NCBI GenBank assembly: GCA_026075535.2
Contig: AP026545.1
Span: 2,480,001 to 2,544,000 of the forward strand
Direction of reading: 5' to 3'
DNA: 64,000 nt
Source: Tricholoma matsutake
Lineage: Eukaryota > Basidiomycota > Agaricomycetes > Agaricales > Tricholomataceae
The notes under the pieces were generated by a model, which was not told the DNA's origin, did no database searches, and saw only the letters and a program-made list of their open reading frames with translations. This document shows, in pieces, positions 30,140-41,623 of this stretch. Each line of letters starts with the position of its first letter. Positions within the stretch are counted from its first letter, which is position 1. The position numbers and the translations under genes were made by a program.

Positions 30140-31843
30140 TGGTTTTGAGTCCTTTGGCCCACCCTGCTCTGACAAGATGGGTAAGGTAGATTCCCGTGTC
30201 CTCAGTGGAACGCTGGGCGACGCCTCCGAACTGATTTTGCTCGAAGCCCTCGTGTGCGACCCCGTCGAACTGAAGTCGCCTAGACAACATCTTTTCGACT
30301 AATTTGCCCAGAGTGTTCAGGAGCACGATGGGCCTGAACGACTTAGGGGTAGAGTAATTAGGTTTCCCTGGTTTCGGGATAATAACCGACAGGGATTCCT
30401 TAAAGTGAGTTGGCCAGTGGCCAGCAGTGATGCACGCCTCGGCAATGCGGGTGATGAGCCCTGCCACTTCTGGGTTGCTACACCAGTGTTTTAGGTGCGA
30501 CCACGTAACATGATCGGGCCCTGGAGCAGAACGGGAAGAGCATGCGTTTAGTGCTTCTTTCATTTCCGTGACAGAGAACGGGATCCAGGCCCTTTCAGGC
30601 ACCGGATCGAGTTCCTCAAGAATGCTCAGATCGACTACTCGATCTGAGGCAGCATTGTAGGACCCATCAAGGGCAGCCCAGAGGGAGTCCAGATCGTTGC
30701 AAGCTTCTCCCCGATAGGAGATTGCCTCGTACAACGGGAGGTTATGTTGACGAGTCCAGGACATCAAATCCCAGGGTCGTCTATTCATTGTAGCCACTTC
30801 TTGGATACGGTCATCGAAGAAGTCACGCTTTGCATGTCACATGACTTTCCTGTAGTGCTTCCAGTCCTCCTCGTCCCGGGAGGCTCTGTAAGCATCTAGA
30901 GCACCACCGCATTCGTCTGTCCACCAACCTTTGGATGACTTGCCAAGGCAAGATTCCTTGGTGTGGTTTTCCCATGCCTTGTTTCAAATCGTTGATATCG
31001 CCGAGAGGACTTCATCGATTTCTGCCGAAGTATCTCCGTGCCAATCTAGCCACGGAGTTAAAGCGGAGGAGACAGCATCTCGGTATGATGCTTCCTCCTC
31101 GGATCCTTTTTTGATGGACCACTTGGTAACCGGAACCAACGATCCCGGGCCAGGTAGCACTAACATCAGGGGGGCGTGGTCAGATGTCCGCCTGGCTTCA
31201 GGCACAATCTCACAGTACAATACAAATCTAAGATCTGTAGGTACGAACATCAGGTCGATCACCGTAGGGTGAAAGCCCTGTTGGGGGGGGAAGTGGGTGG
31301 GGCCCTCCATTACTGGTAGGGCTCTGGTCAGGCCTAATGCCGTAGCCGTTTCCACTAAGTGGTCAGCATGGATTGAGTGTTCAGGCCCTTGGGGGTCCCA
31401 GGAGGTGTGTCTCACGTTGAAATCACCACACATGAAGTGTAAGCGTGGGATCATCATGATGTTCTCGAATAAGAGCATGATGGCTGAGTGCTGGCTGTCC
31501 GAGTAGACGTTGGCAAGTAGTATGACATCCTCTCCTATTCCCAGTGAGAACAGAAGAACATCACGATCGTCGATCACATCTCTACTCGTAGCTGAGGGAT
31601 AGATCTAAGTCTGTCTCTCATTTACGTTCGGCCACCGCGTCCTGCGGGATGGTAAGCAGGAGGGGAGCGAGAGTTACATCTCGCACTCACCTCGTCATAG
31701 CTAGCTTTGATCCAGTCACGGTCAAAGCGGTGTCGCCAAAGGTTGCACCGATGATCGTCGGATGCGTGGTTCTTCTGGCAGTTTACACACCTAGCCGGGT
31801 GAGGACAGGCTGCCCCCTTGGGGGTAGCTGGGATGGGGGGGTT

Positions 31844-34073
31844 TTTTTTTGTTTTTTTTTGGGTCAACAATTTATAACGCGGGGCTCGATCGCAGTCCGC
31901 GGAGCATGATACAAACTTGGGTACTACTATAACTACGCTTCCCCTCGCCCATATCCTGCCCAGGTCCTCGTTTTAGCCACTTTAGGCGGGCAGTGCCACA
32001 GACGTTGGCCTCTCAGCCAGGAAAGGCAATAATCCGGAGGGGGAGCCCCCCCTCCCGAAGCTAGCCATTAGATCGCCCCCTGGAGCAAACGGTCCCCCAG
32101 CCACATGTCCGACCAAGGCCAGACCAGGCACAGCAGTGTTAATTCACCGTAAATCCCCCCTTGCGAGAGGAATAACCGTCTGCGTATTTCCAGCCAGCAA
32201 GGATTGACCACCCCAGGTGAGTGAGGTGGACCATCACCGTGTTGTGCATGAGTGACAGTAGCGAGGCGGATGGTTGTTCACCTGGTTATTCACCGTAACC
32301 GCCGTAAGTGGGGGGCCGGGGCCCCCCTCGAGCAAATGCAAGCAAGTGCACGCACTCGATGACATCGTCCCCCCCGCAGCGGGGGGAAGGTATAGGGAGG
32401 CGACACCATGTCACCATCCCGATAATGGCCACCAATTGGTACTTGGTGGCCGTGAATGTAGAGGGGGATAGGCCCCTGTACTAGTTGCGGCGCTGTTGTC
32501 CACGAGGACCTCGAGGACGAGGGCGCCGTGCTGGGGACAAGGGTTCCCCAGATTGAGGCTCTGATTGAGCAGTGTGCATCACCGCATAGGAAGCCTGGAA
32601 GGCTGCCGGAGACGTGAGATTGAGAGGTGTCGGAACGGCTGCTAGTTCTGCCGACATCATCTCAGACAGTCGCCAGGTGGTCGTGAATAACTCCCAGGCC
32701 ATTTGGCGCCATGCATTCCTCTCTGCAGGGGGAACGGCGGATGTATGGATGGTACCAATAAACATGGTCATCGCGTCCAGTTGGTGTAGCATGGCATGAG
32801 AGGTGGCTTCAATTTCCAACCTGTCATTCACAGATAGCGGCACTTCGTCCTCCACCAACTCAGGGATGGGGGGCAAAGGCGGTAATGGGGCAGGGGATGC
32901 CTCCGGATAGAAGAGCTCGGCCATGCCGAGCTCCTGTGAGTACATGTCCTCGCATTCGAGACTGCGAGTCCATCGTTTATGTGCGACATGGACGTCCTGC
33001 GCCCACAGCACGCGGTCTATCGTTTGCCTCGAGGCCAGCTTGGGGCTGCTCTCGGCGTAATTGAGGGCCTCTTGCATAGCAAGAGAGTCCTCGTCATTCT
33101 CAGGGTTGGAGAGGTCTTCTCCAGCCCATAGATCTCTAACTGCCCGTAGGGCAGTAGCTACATCTGGATCATCTTGATCGTACCGGGTGTCGTAGTCTTG
33201 GACGCCATCGTCATAGATGTCGCCCATAATCAGGGAGGGGTCGTGTAGACCCCAGCGTGGTGTTTGGGCTCTGGTTCACCGTTTAGGCATTGAGAGGGGA
33301 AGTTAATGCTAGTAGGTGATAGTAGAAATCAAGATACGTAGCGTGCCATCGATAACAGTTGGTCCCTTATCTCTATTCCAGGTCCACCCGATACTGCCTC
33401 CGAACGCTCCGAGGGGGGGACAGGCCGCCCATACTGTAACCCGGTGGGAGAAGATTGAACCCAGGTCATAACACCCTAGAAGAGTGAGCACCGGAGGTAG
33501 AGAGTTGGTGGTGAGTAGCGGCCACCAGAGCATCGACCTAGCTGTCAGGGGGCACCATCGCCCGGCCCCTTTTAATGATGGTGTATTCCAACGGGTAGTC
33601 AGTGTAGCATATCTCTAGTAATAGAAACTCACAGAGCATGGAGGCTGGGAGCCTCCCAGACGGCCAGCAGTCCAGTAAGAATGTCCTTCCCCCTAAGCCA
33701 GACCTCCCCCAGCTAAACGAGCGCTTCTACTTGGGCAAGTGTTGAAGCAGGCATCCCACACCCGCTCTAAGCCCCCATAGGGACCCAGACTACTCTTTCA
33801 TAGACATCACTCACCTAGCCAGGATCCTCGAAGCCAAGGGGAACGAGACAGATAGCAGTCACTGTTGGAAACAATGACCGAGACATCCCCGGAGATCGGA
33901 TGGACGGATCTCTTAGCAAATCAGGGCAGGCCTGGAGACGCCGAGAGCGTTCATAATGGCGACATCCGATCGAAAATCGGACAAAAATTGAAGTGTCGAC
34001 GTCGCGTGCAACGTTGAGCAGAGGTGTTTACCACTATTTATAGTGGTTGTAACAAGTCAAGGAGCGGCGGGAT
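31844..34073 (-). mobile_element. RP-10: RP1 retroposon in L4 ORF1 with TSD
   Basis: TSD GGGATGGGGGGGTT at 31830-31843 and 34074-34087. The tail is the LINE-like form TTGACCC with poly(A) broken by one C (plus-strand T9-G-T9). The 5' end carries GCGGC before the TSD. Structure is complete. Confidence 0.92.
32481..33290 (-). pseudogene. RP protein, RP1 type, killed by a stop at codon 5
   Basis: ATG at 33288-33290 is followed by CCT AAA CGG and then TGA (33276-33278) where sister copies have CGA. The remaining 264 codons are open and include every family motif. Internal initiation at MGDIYDDGVQDYD (33227) would give a 248-aa product without the basic N-terminus. Confidence 0.8.
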
Positions 34074-35293
34074 GGGATGGGGGGGTTCGCTTTAGTGTTT
34101 CCCTTGCAACACCCAGCAAGGGCACGATGGTGCTCCTTGCGGTGTGGGCCTGCACAGATCGGGCATTTGGTCTGTGGAGCTCTGCACGCTGGGGTGGGGT
34201 GTCCCCACTTCCAGCATCGTTGGCAAAGAGGTAGGCCAGGGTTCGCCCTTGCCGCCCTAACATAAGCGACGTAACGCCTGAACTGGACGCCATGACCGAT
34301 AAGCGCCTTGGCGCGTGCACCGCTAACTGAATCAGCAATGTTGAGATATATGGTGCACGTATCCAACATTTTCGAATTGCGTATCACCCGTGGGGGTACT
34401 TGTAGCACTGTGAGGTCCGAAATTCCGGACTTCTCCAAGTGTGCGATGATGACTTCAGGCGTTAAGGCCTTGTCGTTGGCAATAAACGGCATGTCTACCA
34501 ATTTGAGGTAGGACGTGGATGTGGGTAGCGCTGCATCTACTTGCAACGCGAAGGGGAATGCTTTGTGAGCAGCCTCCTTGAAGCAACGAAGGTCCTCCTC
34601 AGAGGCGATGACGTCAGTAGCTACTGATAGGTTACCAGCGTGCATCGATGCGGACTGGGCCACTAGCTTAGAGTGGTGCAGACCGAGGGTGACCTGGACA
34701 TGGTCCAGGAAGTCAGCAGGGTTCGTTTCCGCCCCAAGGGGAGGACGAACGTGTACTAGGACCTGTTGTCTCGACGGTCCATGGACAGTAGGTGAAGGCT
34801 TTGCAGCTTTCGGTTTGGAGGGGCTGACATGCTGCTGTATGTCCGCCAGCTTGTCGGTAGGAAGTTCAGGGAAGGCCTTGGCTAATCGCACAAGGCCATC
34901 TATGGATGTATTAGGAGTTCGCCCCCCAGGGAAGCGAGCAACCTGAGCAAAGGTCCCCTTGCCCGAAGGCCTGGTCGACCAGTTCACGGGGGGAGGTGGA
35001 CCTCGTCCCCATGATGAAGAGACACCCCCTGCTGGGGGTTTAGGAAGAGGTTGAGCCCCTTTCGGGCCTCTAGTCCTCGCAGATTTGTGAGGGGGGGGGC
35101 ATTGCCCATCCCATCCCTCCAGGTACTCCGTCCTTGGGACATCGTTGGGATCATTGGTGATCGTACCGTCGCTTCTTGTCTTCCTACCGCGATGTGCACA
35201 GCCACAAAAACTTCGTCGACACCGTTTTCAACTTTTGCAGCTCAATCCGTCCTCGATCCCCGCGATCCGGTATAACCAGCATCTTACCAACGC

Positions 35294-37216
35294 ATGTCAG
35301 AAACATTCTCTAGAAGAGGGGGGAGATCGGGCGAAGCGATGGACAAGGGGAGACCTTCCAGATCCGGTACGCCCAGAACTCCTGGCAATGACCCAATTGA
35401 TTCCCTGCGGCTCTCCTCGAGCCGCAGATCCACACAGAACCTACCCTCAGTGGGCCCCCACAGGACCCAAAGAGGCTCTCCAACCCCCTCCCCCTATGGG
35501 GCAGGCATCGTCACACCGCGAGCACAGCGTTTTAGCGTGCCAGCGCTATCTTCCAGGGATGCAACTGCATCTCCTGCACCTCCGGCTACCCCTTCAACAC
35601 CTACTTCATGGGCTGACAAAGTGGCCGACAATCTCTCCTCCCACGTCATTCAGGACACGGAGATGGCTAGCGATGACTGGAGCGGACCCCAGACCTTCGC
35701 CAAAGACTTGGGAGAGTACGCACAAGGATTCCGAGTTGTCCTTAACAGGACGGGATCTAATCGACCGACTGCTGAAGAACGGCAGCTCATTGCTGAACAA
35801 CTGGGCTCGGTGCTGGCAGCAGCTGCCGAGGCTGGCCTTGATCGCAACTCTGGAAGCACTACGCTCCAGCGTGCTATAGACAGAATGGCTGGGGGCAGTA
35901 AACGACCTAGGTCGGGCACTGTCGCTAACGATCCTAACGACGTCCCAAGGACGGAGTACCTGGAGGGATGGGATGGGCAACGCCCCCCCCCTCACAAATC
36001 AGCAAGGACTCGAGGCCCGAAAGGGGCTCGACCTCTACCTAAACCCCCAGCAGGGGGTGTCTCTTCGTCATGGGGTCGAGGACCACCTCCCCCCGTGAAC
36101 TGGTCCACCAGGCCTTCGGGCAGGGGGACTTTTGCTCAGGTTGCTCGCTTCCCTGGGGGGCGAGCGCCTAACACATCCATGGACGGCCTTGTGCGACTAG
36201 CCAAGGCCTTCCCTGAACTTCCAACCGATAAGCTGGTGGATATACAGCAGCATGTCGGCCCATCTAAACCGAAGGCCGCAAAGCCCTCACCTACAGTCCA
36301 TGGACCGTCTAGACGACAGGTCCTGGTCCACGTTCGTCCTCCCCTTGGGGTAGAGACGAATCCTGCTGACTTCCTGGACCACATCCGGGCTACTCTCGGG
36401 CTGCACCACTCTAAACTAGTGGCCCAGTCTGCATCGATGCATGCTGGCAATCTGTCAGTAGCTACTGACGTTGTGGCCTCTGAGGAGGACCTTCGATGCT
36501 TTAAGGAAGCCGCTCACAAGGCATTCCCCTTTGCGCTACAAGTAGACGCAGCGTTACCTACTTCCACGACGTACCTAAAACTGGTTGACGTGCCATATAT
36601 CGCAAACGACAAGGCCATAACACCTGAAGTCGTGATAGCACACTTGGGAAAGTCCGGGATATCGGACCTCACAGTACTGCAGGTCCCCCCACGGGTTGTG
36701 CGTGATTCGAAGATGTCGGATACGTGCACCGTCTATCTCAACATCGCTGACTCTGTCAGTGGTGCACGAGCCAAGGCTCTCATCGGGCGGGGCGTCCAAT
36801 TCGGACGCTACGTCGCCTATGTTAGGGCTGCCAGGGCAAACCCTGGCTTACCTCTATGCCAACGATGCTGGAAGTGGGGCCACCCCACCCCAGCATGCAG
36901 AGCTCCACAGACCAAGTGCCCGATCTGTGCAGGACCACACCGCAAGGAGCACCATCGTGCCCTGGCAGGGTGTTGTAAGGGAAACGCGAAGGCGAACCCT
37001 CCTGTTCCAGCTACCCCAGAGGGGGCAGCCTGTCCTCACCCGGCTAGGTGCATAAACTGCCGGAAGAACCACGCATCGGACGATTGGCGATGCAATTTCT
37101 GGCGACATCGCTTTGACCGTGATTGGATCAAAGCTCGCCATGACGAGGTGAGTGCGAGACGTAACTCTCGCTCTCCTCCTACTTACCATCCCACAGGATG
37201 CGGTGGCCGAACGTAA
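35294..37216 (+). CDS. LINE ORF1 protein, 640 aa, with three zinc knuckles
   Basis: Gag-like RNA-binding protein. The N-terminal ~150 residues are Ser/Pro-rich and low in complexity (SFSRRGGRSGE-type start, SPAPPATPSTPTSW). A conserved region follows (FRVVLNRTGSNRPTAEERQ). The C-terminus has zinc knuckles: C522-C525-H530-C535 (CQRCWKWGHPTPAC), C542-C545-H549 (CPICAGPHRKEHH) and C586-C589 (CINCRKNHASDDWRC). A TAA just upstream (in GGTATAACC) fixes ATG 35294 as the first usable start. It would coat LINE RNA in a ribonucleoprotein. The stop TAA touches the ATG of ORF2, suggesting ORF2 translation by termination-reinitiation. Confidence 0.93.
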   Translation: MSETFSRRGGRSGEAMDKGRPSRSGTPRTPGNDPIDSLRLSSSRRSTQNLPSVGPHRTQRGSPTPSPYGAGIVTPRAQRFSVPALSSRDATASPAPPATPSTPTSWADKVADNLSSHVIQDTEMASDDWSGPQTFAKDLGEYAQGFRVVLNRTGSNRPTAEERQLIAEQLGSVLAAAAEAGLDRNSGSTTLQRAIDRMAGGSKRPRSGTVANDPNDVPRTEYLEGWDGQRPPPHKSARTRGPKGARPLPKPPAGGVSSSWGRGPPPPVNWSTRPSGRGTFAQVARFPGGRAPNTSMDGLVRLAKAFPELPTDKLVDIQQHVGPSKPKAAKPSPTVHGPSRRQVLVHVRPPLGVETNPADFLDHIRATLGLHHSKLVAQSASMHAGNLSVATDVVASEEDLRCFKEAAHKAFPFALQVDAALPTSTTYLKLVDVPYIANDKAITPEVVIAHLGKSGISDLTVLQVPPRVVRDSKMSDTCTVYLNIADSVSGARAKALIGRGVQFGRYVAYVRAARANPGLPLCQRCWKWGHPTPACRAPQTKCPICAGPHRKEHHRALAGCCKGNAKANPPVPATPEGAACPHPARCINCRKNHASDDWRCNFWRHRFDRDWIKARHDEVSARRNSRSPPTYHPTGCGGRT

Positions 37217-40200
37217 ATGAGAGACAGACTTAGATCTACCCCTCAGCTATGCATATTTAGTCAAAATGTAAACAGAAACTGGGGATACATGGACTCATTA
37301 CTGGCAGATCTCGTAGACGACTACGATTTGCTTTTCATCCAAGAGCCTCCTTGGCGACTAATAAGACACGCCCCTTCTGCCCTCAACAGGGAAGGGGAGG
37401 AAGTTATAGGCGCACCAATGAGCCCTAATTGGGGAACGTTAGTGCGCCCCTCGGGTATCGATTCCCCCCCACGCGTTGCTGTCTACTTTGCGAACAGCAT
37501 CGCTAACTTAAGACCAGGTCTCAGACGAGATTTGATCGATAATCGTGATATCCTCCTGTTCTCATTGGGAATAGGGGAGGACGTCATGCTGCTCGCTAAT
37601 GTCTACTCGGATAGCCAACACTCGGCCATCACGCTCTTATTTGAGAACGTCATGACGATCCCACGCTTACACTTTATGTGTGGCGATTTCAATGTGAGGC
37701 ATGCCTCCTGGGACCCCCAGGGGCCTGAACACGCAATCCATGCTGACCACTTGGTGGAAACGGCTACGGCACTAGGCCTGACTAGAGCCCTACCAGTAGT
37801 GGAGGGCCCTACCCACTTCCCCCCACAACAGGGCCTTCACCCCACGGTGATCGACCTGATGTTCATACCTACAGATCTCAGATTTGTACTGTACTGCGAG
37901 ATTGTACCTGAAGCCAGGGGGACGTCTGACCACGCTCCCCTGACGTTAGTACTGCCTGGCCCAGGATCTTTGGTCCCGGTCACCAAGTGGTCCATCAAAA
38001 AAGGATCCGAGGAGGAAGCATCTTACCGAGATGCTGTCTCCTCTGCTTTAACTCCGTGGCTAGATTGGCACGGAGATACTTCGGCAGAAATCAATGATGT
38101 CATTTCGGCGATATCAACGATTTTAAACAAGGCATGGGAAAACCATGCCAAGGAATCCCGCCTCGGCAAGTCGTCCAAAGGTTGGTGGACAGACGAATGC
38201 AGTGGTGCCCTAGACGCGTACAGAGCCTCGCGTGAGGAGGAGGACTGGAAGCACTATAGAAAAGTCATGTGTCACGCAAAACGGGACTTTTTCGATGACC
38301 GTATCCAGGATGTGGCTACGATGAACAGACGACCCTGGGACTTGATGGCCTGGACTCGTCAACGTAACCTCCCGTCGTACAAGGCAATCTCCTATCGGGG
38401 AGAACCTTGCAACGATCTGGATTCTCTCTGGGCTGCCCTTGATGGGTCCTATAACGCTGCCTCAGATCGAGTAGTCGATCTGAGCATTCTCGATGAACTT
38501 GATCCGGTGCCTGAAAGGGCCTGGATCCCGTTTTCCGTCACGGAAATGAAAGAAGCGCTAAATGCGTGTTCTTCCCGTTCCGCTCCAGGTCCCGATCATG
38601 TTACGTGGTCGCACCTTAAACACTGGTGTAGCAACCCAGAAGTGGCAGGGCTTATCACCCGCATTGCTGAGGCGTGCATCACTGCTGGCCATTGGCTGGC
38701 TCACTTTAAGGAATCCTTGTCGGTTATCATCCCAAAGCCAGGGAAACCTAACTACTCCACTCCAAAGTCGTTCAGGCCTATCGTGCTATTGAACACTCTG
38801 GGCAAGTTAGTCGAAAAGATGTTGTCTAGGCGACTTCAGTTCGACGGCGTCGCACACGAGGCCTTCGAACAAAACCAGTTTGGGGGCGTCGCCCAGCGTT
38901 CCACTGAGGATGCAGGTATCTACCTTACCCACCTGGTCAGGGCAGGATGGGCCAAAGGGCTCAAAATGAGTGTTGTCGCCTTCGACATTGCTCAGTTCTT
39001 CCCCTCCTTGAACCACCAGGTTCTGTTGGAGATTATCTCTCGGTCGGGATTCCCTGCGCAAGTAGTGAATTTCTTCCGCTCATACTTGGTCGGTCGCAGG
39101 ACGACCTACAAGTGGAACGCTTTCTCATCTGGCTCCTTTGCAGCAGATGTGGGAGTGGGGCAAGGCTCTGCCCTGTCCCCCATTTTATCGGCGTTATACC
39201 TGACGCCCATTATGAAGCTCTTCAGAAGAAGCGAAATCGGCAGAGATGTCGATCTCATGTCCTATGTGGACGATGGTACCCTCATCGCCCGCTCTCCACA
39301 GTTGGAGGATAACCTCCCCCTCCTTAAAAAAGCGTATGGCTGGATCTTCCAGGCATTCACCTCTCTCGGACTTGTCCTGGAACATGACAAATCTGAAGTA
39401 TTTCACTTCTCAAGGGCAAGGAGGTTCACTCCCTTACCCATCGATCTCGGCTTTGCCCCATATACGGGCAATACCCCCCTCAAGCCCAAGGTTACCTGGA
39501 GGTACCTCGGATTTTTCTTTGATCGCAAACTCTCCTTCAAGGAGCATACGCAATTCTACTCCACCAAAGCCCTTACCACTGCAAGGGCAATGGGAATGCT
39601 CAGCAATTCTGTCAGAGGGCTAACCCCTATGCAGAAATGCCTCTTGTACCGTTCGTGTGTCGTACCTATCATGACATACGGACTCAGACTCTGGCACTTC
39701 AAGGGCGCTCGCGTCAAGGGTGTCATTAAAACACTGGCCCAAGTGCAGTCCATCGCTGCCCGTTGGATCCTCGGCGCCTTCAGGACTACCCCTATCGGGG
39801 GTTTGGAAAGTATCGCAGGACTGCTGCCTATGCAGCTGTTACTACGTCGTCTAGTCGATAGGGGAGTATTCCGAACCCCCCTATTGGCCCCATCACACCC
39901 CCTAAGAGCGATCTTAGGGCCCAATCATGTTGGCACTACCCACCCTCATGAGTTAGGACTCTGGGGAGGAAATGTGCTTGACACACTCACCCTACAAGGT
40001 CCATCTGTCGCTTCGGCTGCAGCTTTGGCCCTGGTACCAGGCGATGAGTTCGACCCCTTTGGGGAAGAAAACACACCTGGAAACAGAGTGAAGGCCTTAT
40101 TCCCCACTCGTTTTTTCTCTCATCGCCTCATCTCTAAAGAGGATGGAGCGAGGAGTTCTTACAGGAGCGACCTCGACAAGGCCTGGGCCTCTGCCCAGGT

Positions 40201-41086
40201 AGAGGACGACACTCTCGTCATTGCAGTGGACGCCTCGGTGCCCACTGATGCTAAGTTTCAAGCGGTCGCTTGCGCTCTTGTCTTCGGACAGGGAGAGCAG
40301 GTGGATCGCATTGTCTCAGCCTCTGGGAGGAGAACCCCCCCGGAAGTCGAACTCTTCGCTCTCCAATTAGGCGTCTCGGCTGCTTGCAGCAGAGGGTGCA
40401 AAAAGGTGGTGATTTTCTCGGATTCTACTATGGGCATCGAGTCCCTAGTCGATCCAAAACCACACTCTGGGCAGATATTTGCCCTGGACGCTTGTCGCTC
40501 CCTTCGTCCCTGGCTAGCGGGGGACGAGGAGAGGATCGTTACATTCTGGCATGTCCCCTCGAAATTCGAGTGGAACGTACATAAGATGGCTCACGATGTC
40601 GCTACATCTACCAAGATCTCCGTGGGCAGACACCCACGGACGTCTCTAGACTACCTTAAAAACCAGGTCGAAAAGGCCATTTGTAAGGATTGGCACACCC
40701 GGTTCTCTGATCCGGCGTACCGTGGCCGGCATTTCTACCAACTCAAAGGAGTAGGCGGAAAACCGGTACTACCCTCAACTCACAAAGGTGGGCCCTGGCT
40801 GAAAGTTATGGGGAGCAACACTACGTTGACTTCCCGTTCAACTCGTATGATCACTGGCCATGCTCCTATAGGGGAGTATCGTCAACGTCTATCCCTCGAC
40901 GGGGAATACCAATGCTGGTGCCTTGGTCCTGACATACAAACTCGGGACCATCTGCTACGCGTCTGCCCCAAGGTGGATCGCAAAGAAACTCGTGCAAGCC
41001 CCGACTCTGTCGAAGGCTTCCATGAATTCATGGACAATAATCCTGCACTAGGATCGTTCAACTCACTTGCATGGGATCCAGGATAG
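37217..41086 (+). CDS. LINE ORF2: endonuclease, reverse transcriptase, RNase H, zinc finger
   Basis: 1289 aa. The AP-type endonuclease occupies ~10-245: SQNVNRN, E43 in QEPPW, D157 and N159 in GDFNVRH, D238-H239 in SDHAPL. RT spans ~450-760: RPIVLLNTLGKLVEK, AFDIAQFFPSLNH, VGVGQGSALSPILSALYL and YVDD at 683-686. RNase H spans ~1000-1130: D1005, E1045, D1069 and a VHKMAHDVA motif. The C-terminal zinc finger is C1233, C1235, H1245, C1250 (CWCLGPDIQTRDHLLRVC). The enzyme nicks target DNA and copies element RNA there (target-primed reverse transcription). All catalytic residues are present, so activity is plausible. It is probably also the machinery that moves RP. Confidence 0.95.
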   Translation: MRDRLRSTPQLCIFSQNVNRNWGYMDSLLADLVDDYDLLFIQEPPWRLIRHAPSALNREGEEVIGAPMSPNWGTLVRPSGIDSPPRVAVYFANSIANLRPGLRRDLIDNRDILLFSLGIGEDVMLLANVYSDSQHSAITLLFENVMTIPRLHFMCGDFNVRHASWDPQGPEHAIHADHLVETATALGLTRALPVVEGPTHFPPQQGLHPTVIDLMFIPTDLRFVLYCEIVPEARGTSDHAPLTLVLPGPGSLVPVTKWSIKKGSEEEASYRDAVSSALTPWLDWHGDTSAEINDVISAISTILNKAWENHAKESRLGKSSKGWWTDECSGALDAYRASREEEDWKHYRKVMCHAKRDFFDDRIQDVATMNRRPWDLMAWTRQRNLPSYKAISYRGEPCNDLDSLWAALDGSYNAASDRVVDLSILDELDPVPERAWIPFSVTEMKEALNACSSRSAPGPDHVTWSHLKHWCSNPEVAGLITRIAEACITAGHWLAHFKESLSVIIPKPGKPNYSTPKSFRPIVLLNTLGKLVEKMLSRRLQFDGVAHEAFEQNQFGGVAQRSTEDAGIYLTHLVRAGWAKGLKMSVVAFDIAQFFPSLNHQVLLEIISRSGFPAQVVNFFRSYLVGRRTTYKWNAFSSGSFAADVGVGQGSALSPILSALYLTPIMKLFRRSEIGRDVDLMSYVDDGTLIARSPQLEDNLPLLKKAYGWIFQAFTSLGLVLEHDKSEVFHFSRARRFTPLPIDLGFAPYTGNTPLKPKVTWRYLGFFFDRKLSFKEHTQFYSTKALTTARAMGMLSNSVRGLTPMQKCLLYRSCVVPIMTYGLRLWHFKGARVKGVIKTLAQVQSIAARWILGAFRTTPIGGLESIAGLLPMQLLLRRLVDRGVFRTPLLAPSHPLRAILGPNHVGTTHPHELGLWGGNVLDTLTLQGPSVASAAALALVPGDEFDPFGEENTPGNRVKALFPTRFFSHRLISKEDGARSSYRSDLDKAWASAQVEDDTLVIAVDASVPTDAKFQAVACALVFGQGEQVDRIVSASGRRTPPEVELFALQLGVSAACSRGCKKVVIFSDSTMGIESLVDPKPHSGQIFALDACRSLRPWLAGDEERIVTFWHVPSKFEWNVHKMAHDVATSTKISVGRHPRTSLDYLKNQVEKAICKDWHTRFSDPAYRGRHFYQLKGVGGKPVLPSTHKGGPWLKVMGSNTTLTSRSTRMITGHAPIGEYRQRLSLDGEYQCWCLGPDIQTRDHLLRVCPKVDRKETRASPDSVEGFHEFMDNNPALGSFNSLAWDPG

Positions 41087-41553
41087 GTTGTGCGCGCAGG
41101 GCGTATGACCCTCGTCTGGTTCTGGCTAGTGTTATCGGTATGTCGGGGTGGCCGTTGGGCACCAGGTGAGTCCGTTAACCCTCATAAAGGGGGCCCACCC
41201 GTGTTCAGGAGCGACTGTCAGGGAGGGGGGACACAAAACTAGGTACTGGTTTGGGGAGGCGCCTGAGCGCTTTCAGATCCACTGTCGGTTGTGCATTACG
41301 GCTTTGACGCTGACTACGCCTTCCTTTCCAAGCTGAGAGGCTCACGTCGGGGCGGCAGTATCCCCTAAATCTTGCACTCATACCCGTAGGGATTCGGGGA
41401 ACACGACATTGTCAAGCTCGGGTTGTCGGTACGCCGCCACTGGCAAGTCCGTTTACTCGATAAAGGGGGCCCCCTTAGTGGTCATTGCAGCTATCCAGGT
41501 GGTTGGTGCGAAGATCAGCAGGAGGAGGACTTGGGCTGGGCGTAGTGTACTTC

Positions 41554-41623
41554 GTTTGTATGTCTCTACCGCGGACTGCGACCGGGCGCCGCGTTATAAA
41601 CTCTTGACCCAAAAAAAAAAAAA
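41554..41623 (+). other. LINE 3' tail shared with RP, plus poly(A)
   Basis: GTTTGTATGTCTCTACC, then GCGGACTGCGA, then GCGTTATAAA, then TTGACCC and 13 A. RP copies carry nearly the same sequence in the same place. It is the likely recognition site for the ORF2 RT. Upstream in the LINE 3' UTR there is a GGGGGCCCCC palindrome near 41465-41474. Confidence 0.72.

Larger units (their letters stand above)
23943..31621 (-). pseudogene. LINE ORF2 of L4
   Basis: ORF2 homology is spread over three segments and ends SLAWDPG at 23943. The start ATG at 31619-31621 follows the ORF1 stop directly. Codons ~13-103 of the endonuclease are deleted, but MCGDFNVRHTSWDPQG and SDHAPLML remain. The RT active site reads YVDND instead of YVDD, from a 3-nt insertion at about 27611-27618, so catalysis should be lost. 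RNase H and the zinc finger are recognisable in 23943-24602, with frameshifts around 24603-25020. RP-8 and RP-9 interrupt it. Confidence 0.83.
35168..41623 (+). mobile_element. LINE copy L5: full-length, apparently intact
   Basis: A 6456-bp element with a perfect 15-bp TSD, ATTGGTGATCGTACC (35153-35167 and 41624-41638), inside ORF1 of L4. It has a 5' UTR of 126 nt, ORF1 35294-37216, ORF2 37217-41086, a 3' UTR to 41610 and poly(A) 41611-41623. The start GTCGCTTCTTGTCTT matches the 5' end of L4 except at the first bases. No stop or shift is seen in either ORF. The domain set (CCHC ORF1; AP endonuclease, RT, RNase H and CCHC in ORF2) fits Tad1/I-type LINEs. It is the candidate source of enzyme for this region. 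Confidence 0.95.
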
